A DNA stretch of 40,227 nucleotides, taken from positions 1 through 40,227 of the forward strand of contig NZ_LIQY01000014.1 of NCBI RefSeq assembly GCF_001418495.1. The letters run 5' to 3'. A model generated the notes under the pieces. It saw only the letters and a program-made list of their open reading frames with translations. It was not told where the DNA came from and did no database searches. The position numbers and the translations under genes are program-made. Every line of letters starts with the position of its first letter. Position 1 is the stretch's first letter. Of this stretch, positions 33,282 through 40,227 are shown in pieces. Source of the stretch: Streptomyces pathocidini. Lineage in GTDB: Bacteria; Actinomycetota; Actinomycetes; Streptomycetales; Streptomycetaceae.

Positions 33282-34569
33282 GCCGGACCGCCAGCAGCTC
33301 ACGGCCCAGAGCGGAGATGCCTCGCGCAAAGCGATCGTTCGTGAAGTGCCCCATGATCCGGTCACGGGCCGCTGCTCCACGGGTCATCGCCGCGTCGGGT
33401 CGGCTCAGCGCCTCACGCAGGGCATGCGCAAGGTCGAGGGGCTCCAGTACGCGACTGCCCGAAGGGCCCTTCACCGCAACCGGGAAACCGTACTCGCTGC
33501 CGGGCATGAGCTCGCGCAACGAGTCGACGGCCGTGGCGACCACCGGGCGGCCGAAGGCCATCATCTCCGCGCACACGTAACAGAACGACTCCCACAGACT
33601 CGGCACGACGGCGACATCCGCCACCGACATCCAGCCGAGGGCCTCGCGGCGTGGCACGTCACCGAGGAAGGAAACCCGATCCGTCAGTCCGAGCTGCGCG
33701 CACAGTTTCCGAAGGTGCGGTTCCTCGGGCCCGACCCCGACGAGCCCCAGACGGGGAACCACCGCGGGCGCTCCGGGCCGTTCCACCGACCCGAGCAGCG
33801 CAAGTGCCGAGAGCAGCTGCGCGAACCCCTTGACGGGCACGACTCGCCCGCAGGCGATCAGCAGCGGCGGCCGCTGCGCCCCAGGGGCACCGGGCACGAG
33901 TGTGTCCAGCCTCGTAAGGCGCCCGGTGTCCGCCTCGACGGCGGCGATCTCGTCCGGGTCCACGCCCAGGTGCACCACGCTGTGGGGGGCGATGTCACCC
34001 GGGTAGTAGCCAGTGATGGCGTCGGAGAGCGCCTGGCTGATGAAGACGGTGTGGTCGCTGCCCCGGACCGCTTTCTCCTCGAGCGCCAACAGGTGTGCCC
34101 GCTCGGCCGAGACACCGCTCGTCACGCGGTGTGTGTCCCGGTCGTACGGGGTGATCGCCCGGAAGTCCTGGAGCAGGATGTTCACCAGCGGTGCGGAGTA
34201 CGTGCGGGCGAACATGGTCGCCTCGGGATGGCAGAACAAGTCCGGCAGGGCGACCACGTCCGGTGCGCCGATCTCGGCAGCGAGGCGCTCGGCCGCCGCG
34301 TGGAGTCGCCGGTGTGTGCGCAGGCTCTGGTCGGCGAGGCCGGTGCCGGAGTTGTAGACGAGCCCGGCTCCGGTGCGGAGCACCTCGATCCCGTCGACGC
34401 GCTCGCGCACATCGCCGTCGCCGTCCACACGGGTGGTGACAACGCCGACGTCCCAGCCCTCGGCCGCCAACCCGACAGCAAGGTTCCGCGCGACCGTGCT
34501 GGTGCCGCCCACCGTGGTCGGCGGGTACTCACGGGAGAAGATGAAGATGCGTGGGGAGTCGATCACCAC
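33274..34569 (-). CDS. GT4-family glycosyltransferase (GT-B fold)
   Basis: A 431-residue retaining GT-B glycosyltransferase of the GT4 type. The N-terminus IFSREYPPTTVGGTSTVARNLA is the acceptor-domain start of GT4 enzymes. ACGRVVPVKGF begins the donor domain, and the E-x7-E motif is ESFCYVCAE. It would transfer a sugar from a nucleotide donor, plausibly the CDP-linked deoxysugar made by the two preceding genes. The frame opens with GTG-GTG at 34569/34566, overlapping the dehydratase stop; either may be used. Acceptor and donor cannot be read from sequence. Confidence 0.87.
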   Translation of the reverse strand: MVIDSPRIFIFSREYPPTTVGGTSTVARNLAVGLAAEGWDVGVVTTRVDGDGDVRERVDGIEVLRTGAGLVYNSGTGLADQSLRTHRRLHAAAERLAAEIGAPDVVALPDLFCHPEATMFARTYSAPLVNILLQDFRAITPYDRDTHRVTSGVSAERAHLLALEEKAVRGSDHTVFISQALSDAITGYYPGDIAPHSVVHLGVDPDEIAAVEADTGRLTRLDTLVPGAPGAQRPPLLIACGRVVPVKGFAQLLSALALLGSVERPGAPAVVPRLGLVGVGPEEPHLRKLCAQLGLTDRVSFLGDVPRREALGWMSVADVAVVPSLWESFCYVCAEMMAFGRPVVATAVDSLRELMPGSEYGFPVAVKGPSGSRVLEPLDLAHALREALSRPDAAMTRGAAARDRIMGHFTNDRFARGISALGRELLAVRHG

Positions 34570-35666
34570 TGCCAGCCTTCCGCCTGCGTGTCGAGAAAAG
34601 CATCGATCTGCCGTGTGGTGGTCTCGTCGGGCCGGGCTCCGTCGTCCACGGAGCGATGCCAGTCGACGATCGCCGCTGCGGACGCGTCGAGGGTGAACCT
34701 GTGACGCCAGCCGAGCTCCTCGGCGGCCCTGCGCCCGTCCAGTCGGAGCAGCTCCTCCTCCGCGAAGAGTGGCTCCGACTCCTCGACGACCGCGGCCGCG
34801 GACGTCGGCGCGCCCGCTTCCTGCGTTTTCGACCAGTGCGCGGCCAGGGAATGCGCCAGCTCACGGGCGGTCGCCCCGTCTCCGGGCGGCGCGAAGTTGT
34901 AGACGGTTCCCGGCTTGACCACCTCGTCGGCCAGGTGGTCGGCCAGCAGGAGGAGGCCGTGGACCACGTCCAACACGTGCTGCCAGGGCCGCACCGCCGT
35001 CGGCCGGCGAAGCCGGATCGGCTGCCCGGCCCTCAGCGCGGCCATCGCGTCCGGAACCAGCCGCCGGTCGGCGAAGTCACCGCCCCCGATGACATTGCCG
35101 AAGCGCACGGACGCCGTTCGAGGACACAGGTCGCCGAACAACTCCGCGTACCCTTCGAAGACCACTTCCGCGGCGGCCTTGGAGACACTGTAGGGGCACC
35201 CTCCGCCGAGGTCGTCCGTCTCCCGGTAGGGCCATGGCCAGGCACGGTTGCGGTAGCACTTGTCCGATGTGACGTGGACCAGCACCGTCGGCTCGCAGCG
35301 TCGCGCGGCTTCGAGGACGTTGATCGAGCCGTCGATGTTCGTGCTCAGGGTTTCCCGGGGATCGTCCAGCCCGGCGCGCACCAGGGGCTGGGCTGCCAGG
35401 TGGAAGACCGCGTCATAGGGGACGGCCGTCATCGCGCGGTGTACGGCGTCGAAATCCCGCACGTCACCGACCGCCCCACGGACACCGCGATCGGCCAACC
35501 AGGCATGCCGCACCTGTGTCTGCCGGTCCCCGTTCAGGGCGAAACCGTGCACCTCGGCGCCGAGTTTCCGGAGGGTGAGAGCCAGCCACGAGCCGATGAA
35601 ACCGCTGTGTCCCGTCATCAGGACCCGCCGGCCCCGCCATCTTGAGGTCAGACCGGCGTCAACCAC
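34563..35666 (-). CDS. CDP-glucose 4,6-dehydratase (RfbG-like)
   Basis: A 367-residue extended SDR. The cofactor motif TGHSGFIG is near the start, then FHLAAQPLVR, the TSDKCYRNR block that is diagnostic of CDP-glucose 4,6-dehydratases, PYSVSKAAAE with the catalytic YxxxK, and NVIGGGDFADRRLVPD plus RPWQHVLD. It converts CDP-glucose to CDP-4-keto-6-deoxyglucose, entry to CDP-linked 6-deoxy and 3,6-dideoxysugars. I chose GTG 35666, with GGAGG seven bases upstream inside the cytidylyltransferase gene; ATG 35618 in the Rossmann motif is too late. It follows its expected partner enzyme. Confidence 0.9.
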   Translation of the reverse strand: MVDAGLTSRWRGRRVLMTGHSGFIGSWLALTLRKLGAEVHGFALNGDRQTQVRHAWLADRGVRGAVGDVRDFDAVHRAMTAVPYDAVFHLAAQPLVRAGLDDPRETLSTNIDGSINVLEAARRCEPTVLVHVTSDKCYRNRAWPWPYRETDDLGGGCPYSVSKAAAEVVFEGYAELFGDLCPRTASVRFGNVIGGGDFADRRLVPDAMAALRAGQPIRLRRPTAVRPWQHVLDVVHGLLLLADHLADEVVKPGTVYNFAPPGDGATARELAHSLAAHWSKTQEAGAPTSAAAVVEESEPLFAEEELLRLDGRRAAEELGWRHRFTLDASAAAIVDWHRSVDDGARPDETTTRQIDAFLDTQAEGWQW

Positions 35667-36424
35667 GGGCACCCCTCCCGGGCGATCAGCGCTTCCGCGT
35701 CGATGAAGTCCTTGTAGGTGTCGAACGGCAACCAGAGTCCGTCGTGGGCGACGGCGTGCACCGCTGCCCGGTCGACCAGGCGGGGCAGTACGTGGCCCTC
35801 GAGTTCCTGATCCGCGTCCAGAAAGCGGAACAGCTCCGGCGAGCACATGAAGTACCCGGCGGAGATCAGCTCCGGCCGGGCGGGCTTCTCCGCGAACCCG
35901 GTCACCAACGCGCCCTGGCCGACGGTCAGTTCCCCGTAGCGGGACCGGACTCGTGTGGTGGTCACGGTCACCACACCGCCCGCGGCCTCGTGCAGGGCGA
36001 CCAGCGCACCGAGATCGAAATCGGACAGGACGTCCGCGTACCCGAGAAGAAATCCCCGGTCGCCGACGTGTTCCTGGGCCTCCAGCAGCCGGACACACTT
36101 CTCCGCCTGCGGTCCGCTGTCGACCAGAGTGAAACACGCGTCACCAGCGGTGAACCGATGCCAGCCCGCGCCGGCTTCGACCCCTTCGGGGCGCACTGCG
36201 TACTCTTCGAGCAGCGTCTTCTCGATACCGTCGGCCCCGTATCCGACACACAGCACGAACTCGGTCACTCCGAAGGCTCGGTAGTAGTCGAGAACATGCA
36301 GCAGGAGGGCGCGGCCGTCGGGCAGTGGGCGAAGCGGCTTCGGCAGGTCGTCGCCGTCCGTGCGCTGGCGCAGCCCGAGTCCACCGCAGAGCAGCACCAC
36401 CGGAGGCCACGTTCGCCGTCCCAC
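35648..36424 (-). CDS. Sugar-1-phosphate cytidylyltransferase (RfbF-like)
   Basis: A 258-residue nucleotidyltransferase, the length of glucose-1-phosphate cytidylyltransferase. It has the N-terminal LLCGGLGLRQR...LPKPL signature, LCVGYGADGIEK, a YADVLSD metal-binding region and PFDTYKDFIDAE near the end. The signature is unusual: most members read GGxGTR, here GGLGLR. Directly upstream of CDP-glucose 4,6-dehydratase, it most likely makes CDP-glucose. The start is GTG 36424, five bases after the carbamoyltransferase stop, with GAAGG ten bases upstream. Confidence 0.82.
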   Translation of the reverse strand: MGRRTWPPVVLLCGGLGLRQRTDGDDLPKPLRPLPDGRALLLHVLDYYRAFGVTEFVLCVGYGADGIEKTLLEEYAVRPEGVEAGAGWHRFTAGDACFTLVDSGPQAEKCVRLLEAQEHVGDRGFLLGYADVLSDFDLGALVALHEAAGGVVTVTTTRVRSRYGELTVGQGALVTGFAEKPARPELISAGYFMCSPELFRFLDADQELEGHVLPRLVDRAAVHAVAHDGLWLPFDTYKDFIDAEALIAREGCPWLTPV

Positions 36425-36429
36425 GCCTC

Positions 36430-38079
36430 TCACGCCTTCGGTCCCTTCCGCAGCACCACGTCGCCCAGCACCAGCAGGTCGAGCTCGGTCTTGAGGAAGC
36501 AGCGCACGGCGTCCTGCGGGGTCTCCACGATCGGCTCTTCGTTGTCGTTGAACGACGTGTTGAGCAGGACCGGAACGCCCGTGATCCGGTCGAAGGCGCG
36601 AAGCAACTCGCACAGACCGGGATTGAGCTCGGGCAGCGCGGTCTGCATGCGCGCCGAGCCGTCGACGTGGGTGACGGCCGGTATGACGTCCCGCCGGTCC
36701 TCGCGCACGTCGGGAACCATCAGCATGTACGGAGTCGGGACAGCCGTGGTGAAGAACTCCTCCTGCCGCTCGTGGAGCACCACGGGAGCGAAGGGCCGGA
36801 ACGCCTCCCGGTGCTTCACCTTGGCGTTGATGCGGTCCTTCATTTCGGCGGCACGCGGATCGGCGAGGATGCTTCGGTTCCCCAGCGCCCGCGGCCCGAT
36901 CTCCGAACGGCCCTGGAACCACCCGACGATCGCGCCGGACGCCAGCTCCTTCGCAACATGCCCGTGGAGATCATCCGGGCGCACCGTCTGCAGCCGGTCC
37001 TGTTCCGCCTCTATTGCGGCATCGATTTCGGCGGCACCGTACGTCCGTCCCAGATAGGGGGAGAACGGCTCCGGTGCGGGCTTCCACGAGTTGCCCGCCA
37101 GCCCGTAGTAGCCGTGCAGCGCAGCGCCGAGGGCCGTGCCCTGGTCTCCCGCCGCGGGCACGACATGAATGCGCTCGAACGGCGTCTGCTCCAACAACTT
37201 GTAGTTGGCGACGCTGTTCAGGGCGACTCCACCGGCGAGGCAGAGGTCCCGGGCGCCCGTCTTCTCGTGGAGCCAGCGGACGAGCGCGATCACGATGCGC
37301 TCGGTGTGCTCCTGCACGGCATAGGCGAAATCGGCGCGTACCTCGTCGCGGGCCGCTGGTGTGCCGGCCCGGGCGAGCTCTCGTTCGATCAGCGTTCGCA
37401 GAGCGATCTGCTGTGACGTCGACTGACGGAACTCGCCGTCGCGAAGGACGTAGAACTCTCCGAGTGCCTGGACGTACCTGGGCGTGCCGTACGGTGCCAG
37501 GCCCATCGTCTTTCCCGGCGCGCCCATGCCGCCGGAGGTCAAGAACCCGATCGCCTTCGACACGGCCTCGTACATCCACCCGACGGAGTCCTCGTACGGG
37601 TCCTCCGAGCGCCGGTCGGTGAGGGTGACCCGGCCGTGCAGGCCACGCACGACCTGCAACCCGTCGGGCCCTGCCGTGTAGAAGGAGATGGTCTCGCCGT
37701 AGAGCTCACCGTTCCGGGCGACGGTCGAACCACGGCCGTCCATGACGAGCACCGCGGCCCGCTCGAAGGGCGAGGTGTAGAAGGTGCTCGCCGCGTGGGA
37801 CAGGTGATGCCCTATCCAGTCGACGCGGTCGCGGAACCTCAGCGTGAACACCGGATTCACGAAGTCGTTCGCGACGACGAGGTCCACATCATCGATGCCG
37901 ACACCCGCCTCGGAAAGAACGTAGTCGGCAGAGAGGCACCGTTGCAGGCGCGGCCCGAGGCCGAACGCGATCTTCTTTCGAGTGAGTCTCTCTTCTTCGA
38001 TCGCCGAGACCACTCGGCCGTCCTCGATGAGACATGCACAGAAGTCGTGATGGGAACCGCCGAGACCAAGTATGCGCAC
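36430..38079 (-). CDS. O-carbamoyltransferase (NodU/CmcH family)
   Basis: A 549-residue carbamoyltransferase of the NodU/CmcH/TobZ type. It has the family start VRILGLGGSHHDF, the metal-binding HHLSHAAS (residues 91-98), GGVALNSVAN, GWFQGRSEIGPRALGNRSIL, REAFRPFAPVVL, THVDGSARMQT and PVLLNTSFNDNEEPIV. These enzymes use carbamoyl phosphate and ATP to carbamoylate a hydroxyl, usually on a sugar. GTG 38079 fits the family N-terminus and has AAAGGA eight bases upstream. GTG 38115, overlapping the LLM stop, would add 12 residues. The target is probably the deoxysugar or another hydroxyl of the product. Confidence 0.92.
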   Translation of the reverse strand: MRILGLGGSHHDFCACLIEDGRVVSAIEEERLTRKKIAFGLGPRLQRCLSADYVLSEAGVGIDDVDLVVANDFVNPVFTLRFRDRVDWIGHHLSHAASTFYTSPFERAAVLVMDGRGSTVARNGELYGETISFYTAGPDGLQVVRGLHGRVTLTDRRSEDPYEDSVGWMYEAVSKAIGFLTSGGMGAPGKTMGLAPYGTPRYVQALGEFYVLRDGEFRQSTSQQIALRTLIERELARAGTPAARDEVRADFAYAVQEHTERIVIALVRWLHEKTGARDLCLAGGVALNSVANYKLLEQTPFERIHVVPAAGDQGTALGAALHGYYGLAGNSWKPAPEPFSPYLGRTYGAAEIDAAIEAEQDRLQTVRPDDLHGHVAKELASGAIVGWFQGRSEIGPRALGNRSILADPRAAEMKDRINAKVKHREAFRPFAPVVLHERQEEFFTTAVPTPYMLMVPDVREDRRDVIPAVTHVDGSARMQTALPELNPGLCELLRAFDRITGVPVLLNTSFNDNEEPIVETPQDAVRCFLKTELDLLVLGDVVLRKGPKA

Positions 38080-38111
38080 TACAGCCGTCCTTTGCTCGTC
38101 ATCCGATTCAG

Positions 38112-39047
38112 TCACTTGCCGGCCATACGCGCGACGATCGGGGCGAAGCTCTCCAGCTGAGCGGCGGGGACGACCCAGTAGCTGATCCCGTAGCGTTCTC
38201 GTCGCACGTGCAGCCGCTCGCATATCTCGTCCGCGTTTCCCACCAGCGCCAGCGGTGAGTCGAGCGCCTCCTCTGCGGGCAGCCCGAACATGCGGGACAG
38301 GACCCTGTCGGCGTAGCGTGCGCTGTCAGGGACGACCGCTGCAGCGAACAGCAGGGTCTGCAACTCGATGTCGTGGATCCGTGCGCCGGCGGCCTCGCGC
38401 ACCCACCGGACACGTTCGTCGAACCGCTCTGCGGTCGCGGACGCGCCGAAGGAGTTGTCCTTCCTCCCGGAGGAGAGCCGAGCACTGAGCGAGACGATGT
38501 CCGCGTGCCGGACCGCGGTGCGCAGCATCTGCGGGCCTCCGCCGCCCATCGCCCATCTGACGGGGTTGGGTCGCGGCTCGCCCACGGCGCCGGCGGCCGA
38601 GAAGTAGTCGCCGTCGTGCGTCGCCGTTCCCTCGTCCCAGAGGCGACGGATGATCGACACGGCCTCGTCCAGGCGCCGAATCCTCGCCCCGGCCGGTTCG
38701 AACGGCAGGCCGGCTCGCGTGGCGTCGGTGGCCAGCCAGCCCGCGCCGAGGCCGATCTCCAGCCGCCCCGGTGCAGCCAGCTCCAGGGTCGCCAACTCCT
38801 TGTAGAGTACCGCGGGTTGACGGAGGTTGGCGGCCAGCATCAGAGTGCCGAGTGCTATACGGGAGGTGTGCTCGGCCGCAAGGGCGAGCGAGACCAGCGG
38901 CCCCCACTCCTGTCCCATGTGGTCGGGCACGAGGAGTGCGGAGTAGCCCAGTTCCTCGGTGCGACGGGCCTGCTCACGCCAGGTCGCCGCGTCCTTGGCG
39001 CCTCCGGCGAGCACCCCGAAGCGAAAGGGGTGCCGTGTGGTGTTCAC
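38112..39047 (-). CDS. LLM-class (F420-type) oxidoreductase
   Basis: A 311-residue luciferase-like TIM-barrel protein. The segments FRFGVLAGG, YSALLVPDHMG, LGTLMLAANLRQPAVLYKELATLE and GRLEIGLGAGW follow the F420-dependent LLM subfamily (TIGR03621 type). It could reduce or oxidise a pathway intermediate with F420 or FMN; the cofactor cannot be settled by eye. GTG 39047 has GGAG seven bases upstream and overlaps the amidohydrolase TGA (GTGA). It is distinct from the MupA-type protein later in the operon. Confidence 0.82.
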   Translation of the reverse strand: MNTTRHPFRFGVLAGGAKDAATWREQARRTEELGYSALLVPDHMGQEWGPLVSLALAAEHTSRIALGTLMLAANLRQPAVLYKELATLELAAPGRLEIGLGAGWLATDATRAGLPFEPAGARIRRLDEAVSIIRRLWDEGTATHDGDYFSAAGAVGEPRPNPVRWAMGGGGPQMLRTAVRHADIVSLSARLSSGRKDNSFGASATAERFDERVRWVREAAGARIHDIELQTLLFAAAVVPDSARYADRVLSRMFGLPAEEALDSPLALVGNADEICERLHVRRERYGISYWVVPAAQLESFAPIVARMAGK

Positions 39048-39925
39048 CGTGGAGCTCCGTTCTGCCCGACGCCTGCGGGGCGAGGTGGTCGAAGAGCCGT
39101 CAACGCGCGGTACGCATGCGGCCTGCGATGGGACACGCCCCAGATCGTGTCCTTGCGGTACTCGCGCAGTGCCGCAAGGTCGAGATCGGCGCACACCAGG
39201 TCAGCCCGGGGCCCGGCGACTGCCAGCCGGTGGTCGCGGGGGCGCCCCTGCGCCACGGCGCGGCCGTCGAAGACGCAGGACCGTCCGTTCATATGGGGCA
39301 AGGGGTAGTTGGCCACGGCGAGGGCGGCCGAGTTCTCGAAGGCGCGGGTGCGTATCTGCGCCATGCGGTCGTCGCAGAGCATGCACGCGTTCGGGCAGAC
39401 GATCAGCTCCGCGCCGTCGAGCGCCAGCGATCTGGCCGCCTCGGGGAACTCACGGTCGTAGCAGATCATCACGCCCAGACGGACGTCGCCCGCCGCCGTC
39501 TCGATCGTCACTGCTTCGAACCCGTCGCCGGGCGTGAGCGCACGTTCCCAGGAGAAGTCACACAGGTGGACCTTCCTGTACACCGACCTCAGCTGACCAG
39601 AGCGGTCGATGACGGCCGCGGCGTTGCTCACCCCCGCACGCTCTTCCCGCAGGAACGTGGGCACGACGGCGATTCCGTGATCCCTGGCCACCTTCTGGAA
39701 CCCGCCAAGCCACGGGTCGCAGTCGCTGATGGCGAGGTCTCGCCAGGCCTGGGTCCGGCCCTCATCCTCCGGACATGCGGAATAGCCGATCTGCCACAGT
39801 TCGGGAAAGACGACCAGATCGGCCCCCAGCTCTGCAGCCTGTGTGCACGCGTCGACGCCTCGGCGCAGGTTCTCCTGCGGATCGGCGGCCGCGGCGCGCT
39901 GCTGCACGAGCGCGATGCGCATCAT
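39044..39925 (-). CDS. Nitrilase-superfamily carbon-nitrogen hydrolase
   Basis: A 293-residue nitrilase-superfamily hydrolase with a complete triad: E42 in FPELWQIGY, K118 in YRKVHL and C155 in MICYDREFPE. Members cleave amides, carbamoyl groups or nitriles, and some run in reverse as acyltransferases. In this operon it could process a nitrogen-bearing precursor or remove a protecting acyl group; no specific substrate is evident. I chose ATG 39925, overlapping the upstream TGA (ATGA); GTG 39934 would add three residues. Confidence 0.85.
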   Translation of the reverse strand: MMRIALVQQRAAAADPQENLRRGVDACTQAAELGADLVVFPELWQIGYSACPEDEGRTQAWRDLAISDCDPWLGGFQKVARDHGIAVVPTFLREERAGVSNAAAVIDRSGQLRSVYRKVHLCDFSWERALTPGDGFEAVTIETAAGDVRLGVMICYDREFPEAARSLALDGAELIVCPNACMLCDDRMAQIRTRAFENSAALAVANYPLPHMNGRSCVFDGRAVAQGRPRDHRLAVAGPRADLVCADLDLAALREYRKDTIWGVSHRRPHAYRALTALRPPRPAGVGQNGAPR

Positions 39926-40227
39926 GTCGCCCACGCCTCGGCCAGGAGCTCGTCGATCCGGACGGGCATCCGACGTTGCGCGGAGATCACGGCGGCCTCA
40001 ACCATCGCAACGGTCCGAAGGTTGTCCGACGCCTCCCCCCACGGGCTCGAACCGGTGGTCAACGCTTCGCCGAACTCCTCAAGGGGTCGGGCGACCTGGC
40101 GCACCGGATCCCGGTCGAACGTGGCGTCATCCACGGTTTCGACATCGTTGTCCGCGTGCTCGCCGTCCGGCCCTCCGCCGTGTACGCGCCCCGCACCGTC
40201 CCACTCAACCGACCCCTCGGTCCCCAC
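39922..40227 (-). CDS. Gfo/Idh/MocA-family oxidoreductase, C-terminal part (5' end outside window)
   Basis: The frame is open to the right edge, so only about 101 C-terminal residues are seen. GTEGSVEWD, RPLEEFGEALTTG and DNLRTVAMVEAAVISA match the end of the Gfo/Idh/MocA fold, NAD(P)-dependent dehydrogenases of sugars and inositols. The Rossmann domain lies beyond the window. It is translationally coupled to the amidohydrolase gene. A sugar or cyclitol dehydrogenase would fit the glycoside-like chemistry of the operon. Confidence 0.75.
   Translation of the reverse strand: MGTEGSVEWDGAGRVHGGGPDGEHADNDVETVDDATFDRDPVRQVARPLEEFGEALTTGSSPWGEASDNLRTVAMVEAAVISAQRRMPVRIDELLAEAWAT

Noticed and set aside
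34563-36424. Cytidylyltransferase and CDP-glucose dehydratase as part of a cell-surface polysaccharide locus
   Set aside because: No polymerase, flippase or other surface-polymer genes are present; carbamoyltransferase, ACP, KS and exporter genes point to a secondary metabolite.
1-40227. tRNA or rRNA genes, CRISPR arrays, complete insertion sequences
   Set aside because: None was found by eye; no regularly spaced repeats, no tRNA-like clover patterns in the spacers and no intact transposase.

Overview
The window is high-GC actinobacterial DNA, most likely Streptomyces. Nearly all third codon positions are G or C, many starts are GTG, neighbouring genes overlap by 1-8 bases, and ribosome binding sites are GGAGG-like. 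Three blocks are visible.

(1) Positions 1-11173, + strand: the 3' part of a type 2 BREX (Pgl) phage-defence operon. It holds the C-terminal part of PglX, then PglY, PglZ, BrxD and a BrxHI-type helicase, all translationally coupled; pglW and the 5' part of pglX lie left of the window. pglY carries one in-frame TTA (bldA-type) codon. Converging on it is a minus-strand ATPase (11207-12709) with a DUF234/PD-(D/E)XK-like C-terminus, a possible extra defence gene.

(2) Positions 12961-15927: a small SCO0607-type lipoprotein (minus) and, divergently, a class I terpene synthase coupled to a cytochrome P450 (plus), a compact sesquiterpenoid-type module. The 310-base divergent spacer holds two palindromic sites. 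A 249-base spacer with a large inverted repeat and an IS-end-like sequence follows.

(3) Positions 16177-40227, minus strand: about 23 tightly packed genes that look like one transcription unit entering from the right. In transcription order: Gfo/Idh/MocA oxidoreductase (cut by the edge), nitrilase-like amidohydrolase, LLM oxidoreductase, O-carbamoyltransferase, sugar-1-phosphate cytidylyltransferase, CDP-glucose 4,6-dehydratase, GT4 glycosyltransferase, CobT-like phosphoribosyltransferase, HAD phosphatase, AMP-dependent acid ligase, chorismate lyase-like protein (DUF98), two ABC exporter half-transporters, P450, transglutaminase-like protein, ACP, AT-less ketosynthase, ACP, free condensation domain, SDR, MupA-type LLM monooxygenase, Fe(II)/2-oxoglutarate-type oxygenase and an NAD-dependent sugar epimerase.

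My reading of block 3 (inference) is a biosynthetic cluster I cannot match to a known product. Chorismate would give 4-hydroxybenzoate, which the ligase loads on a carrier protein; the stand-alone ketosynthase elongates it with a trans-acting acyltransferase, the SDR reduces it, and the condensation or transglutaminase-like enzyme forms an amide or ester. CDP-derived 6-deoxysugar and carbamoyl groups decorate it. The most unusual element is the CobT-like enzyme beside a HAD phosphatase. Some CobT homologues (ArsAB) phosphoribosylate phenols, so this pair may install a ribofuranose on the phenol. Its glutamate at the position of the known CobT catalytic base is replaced by methionine.
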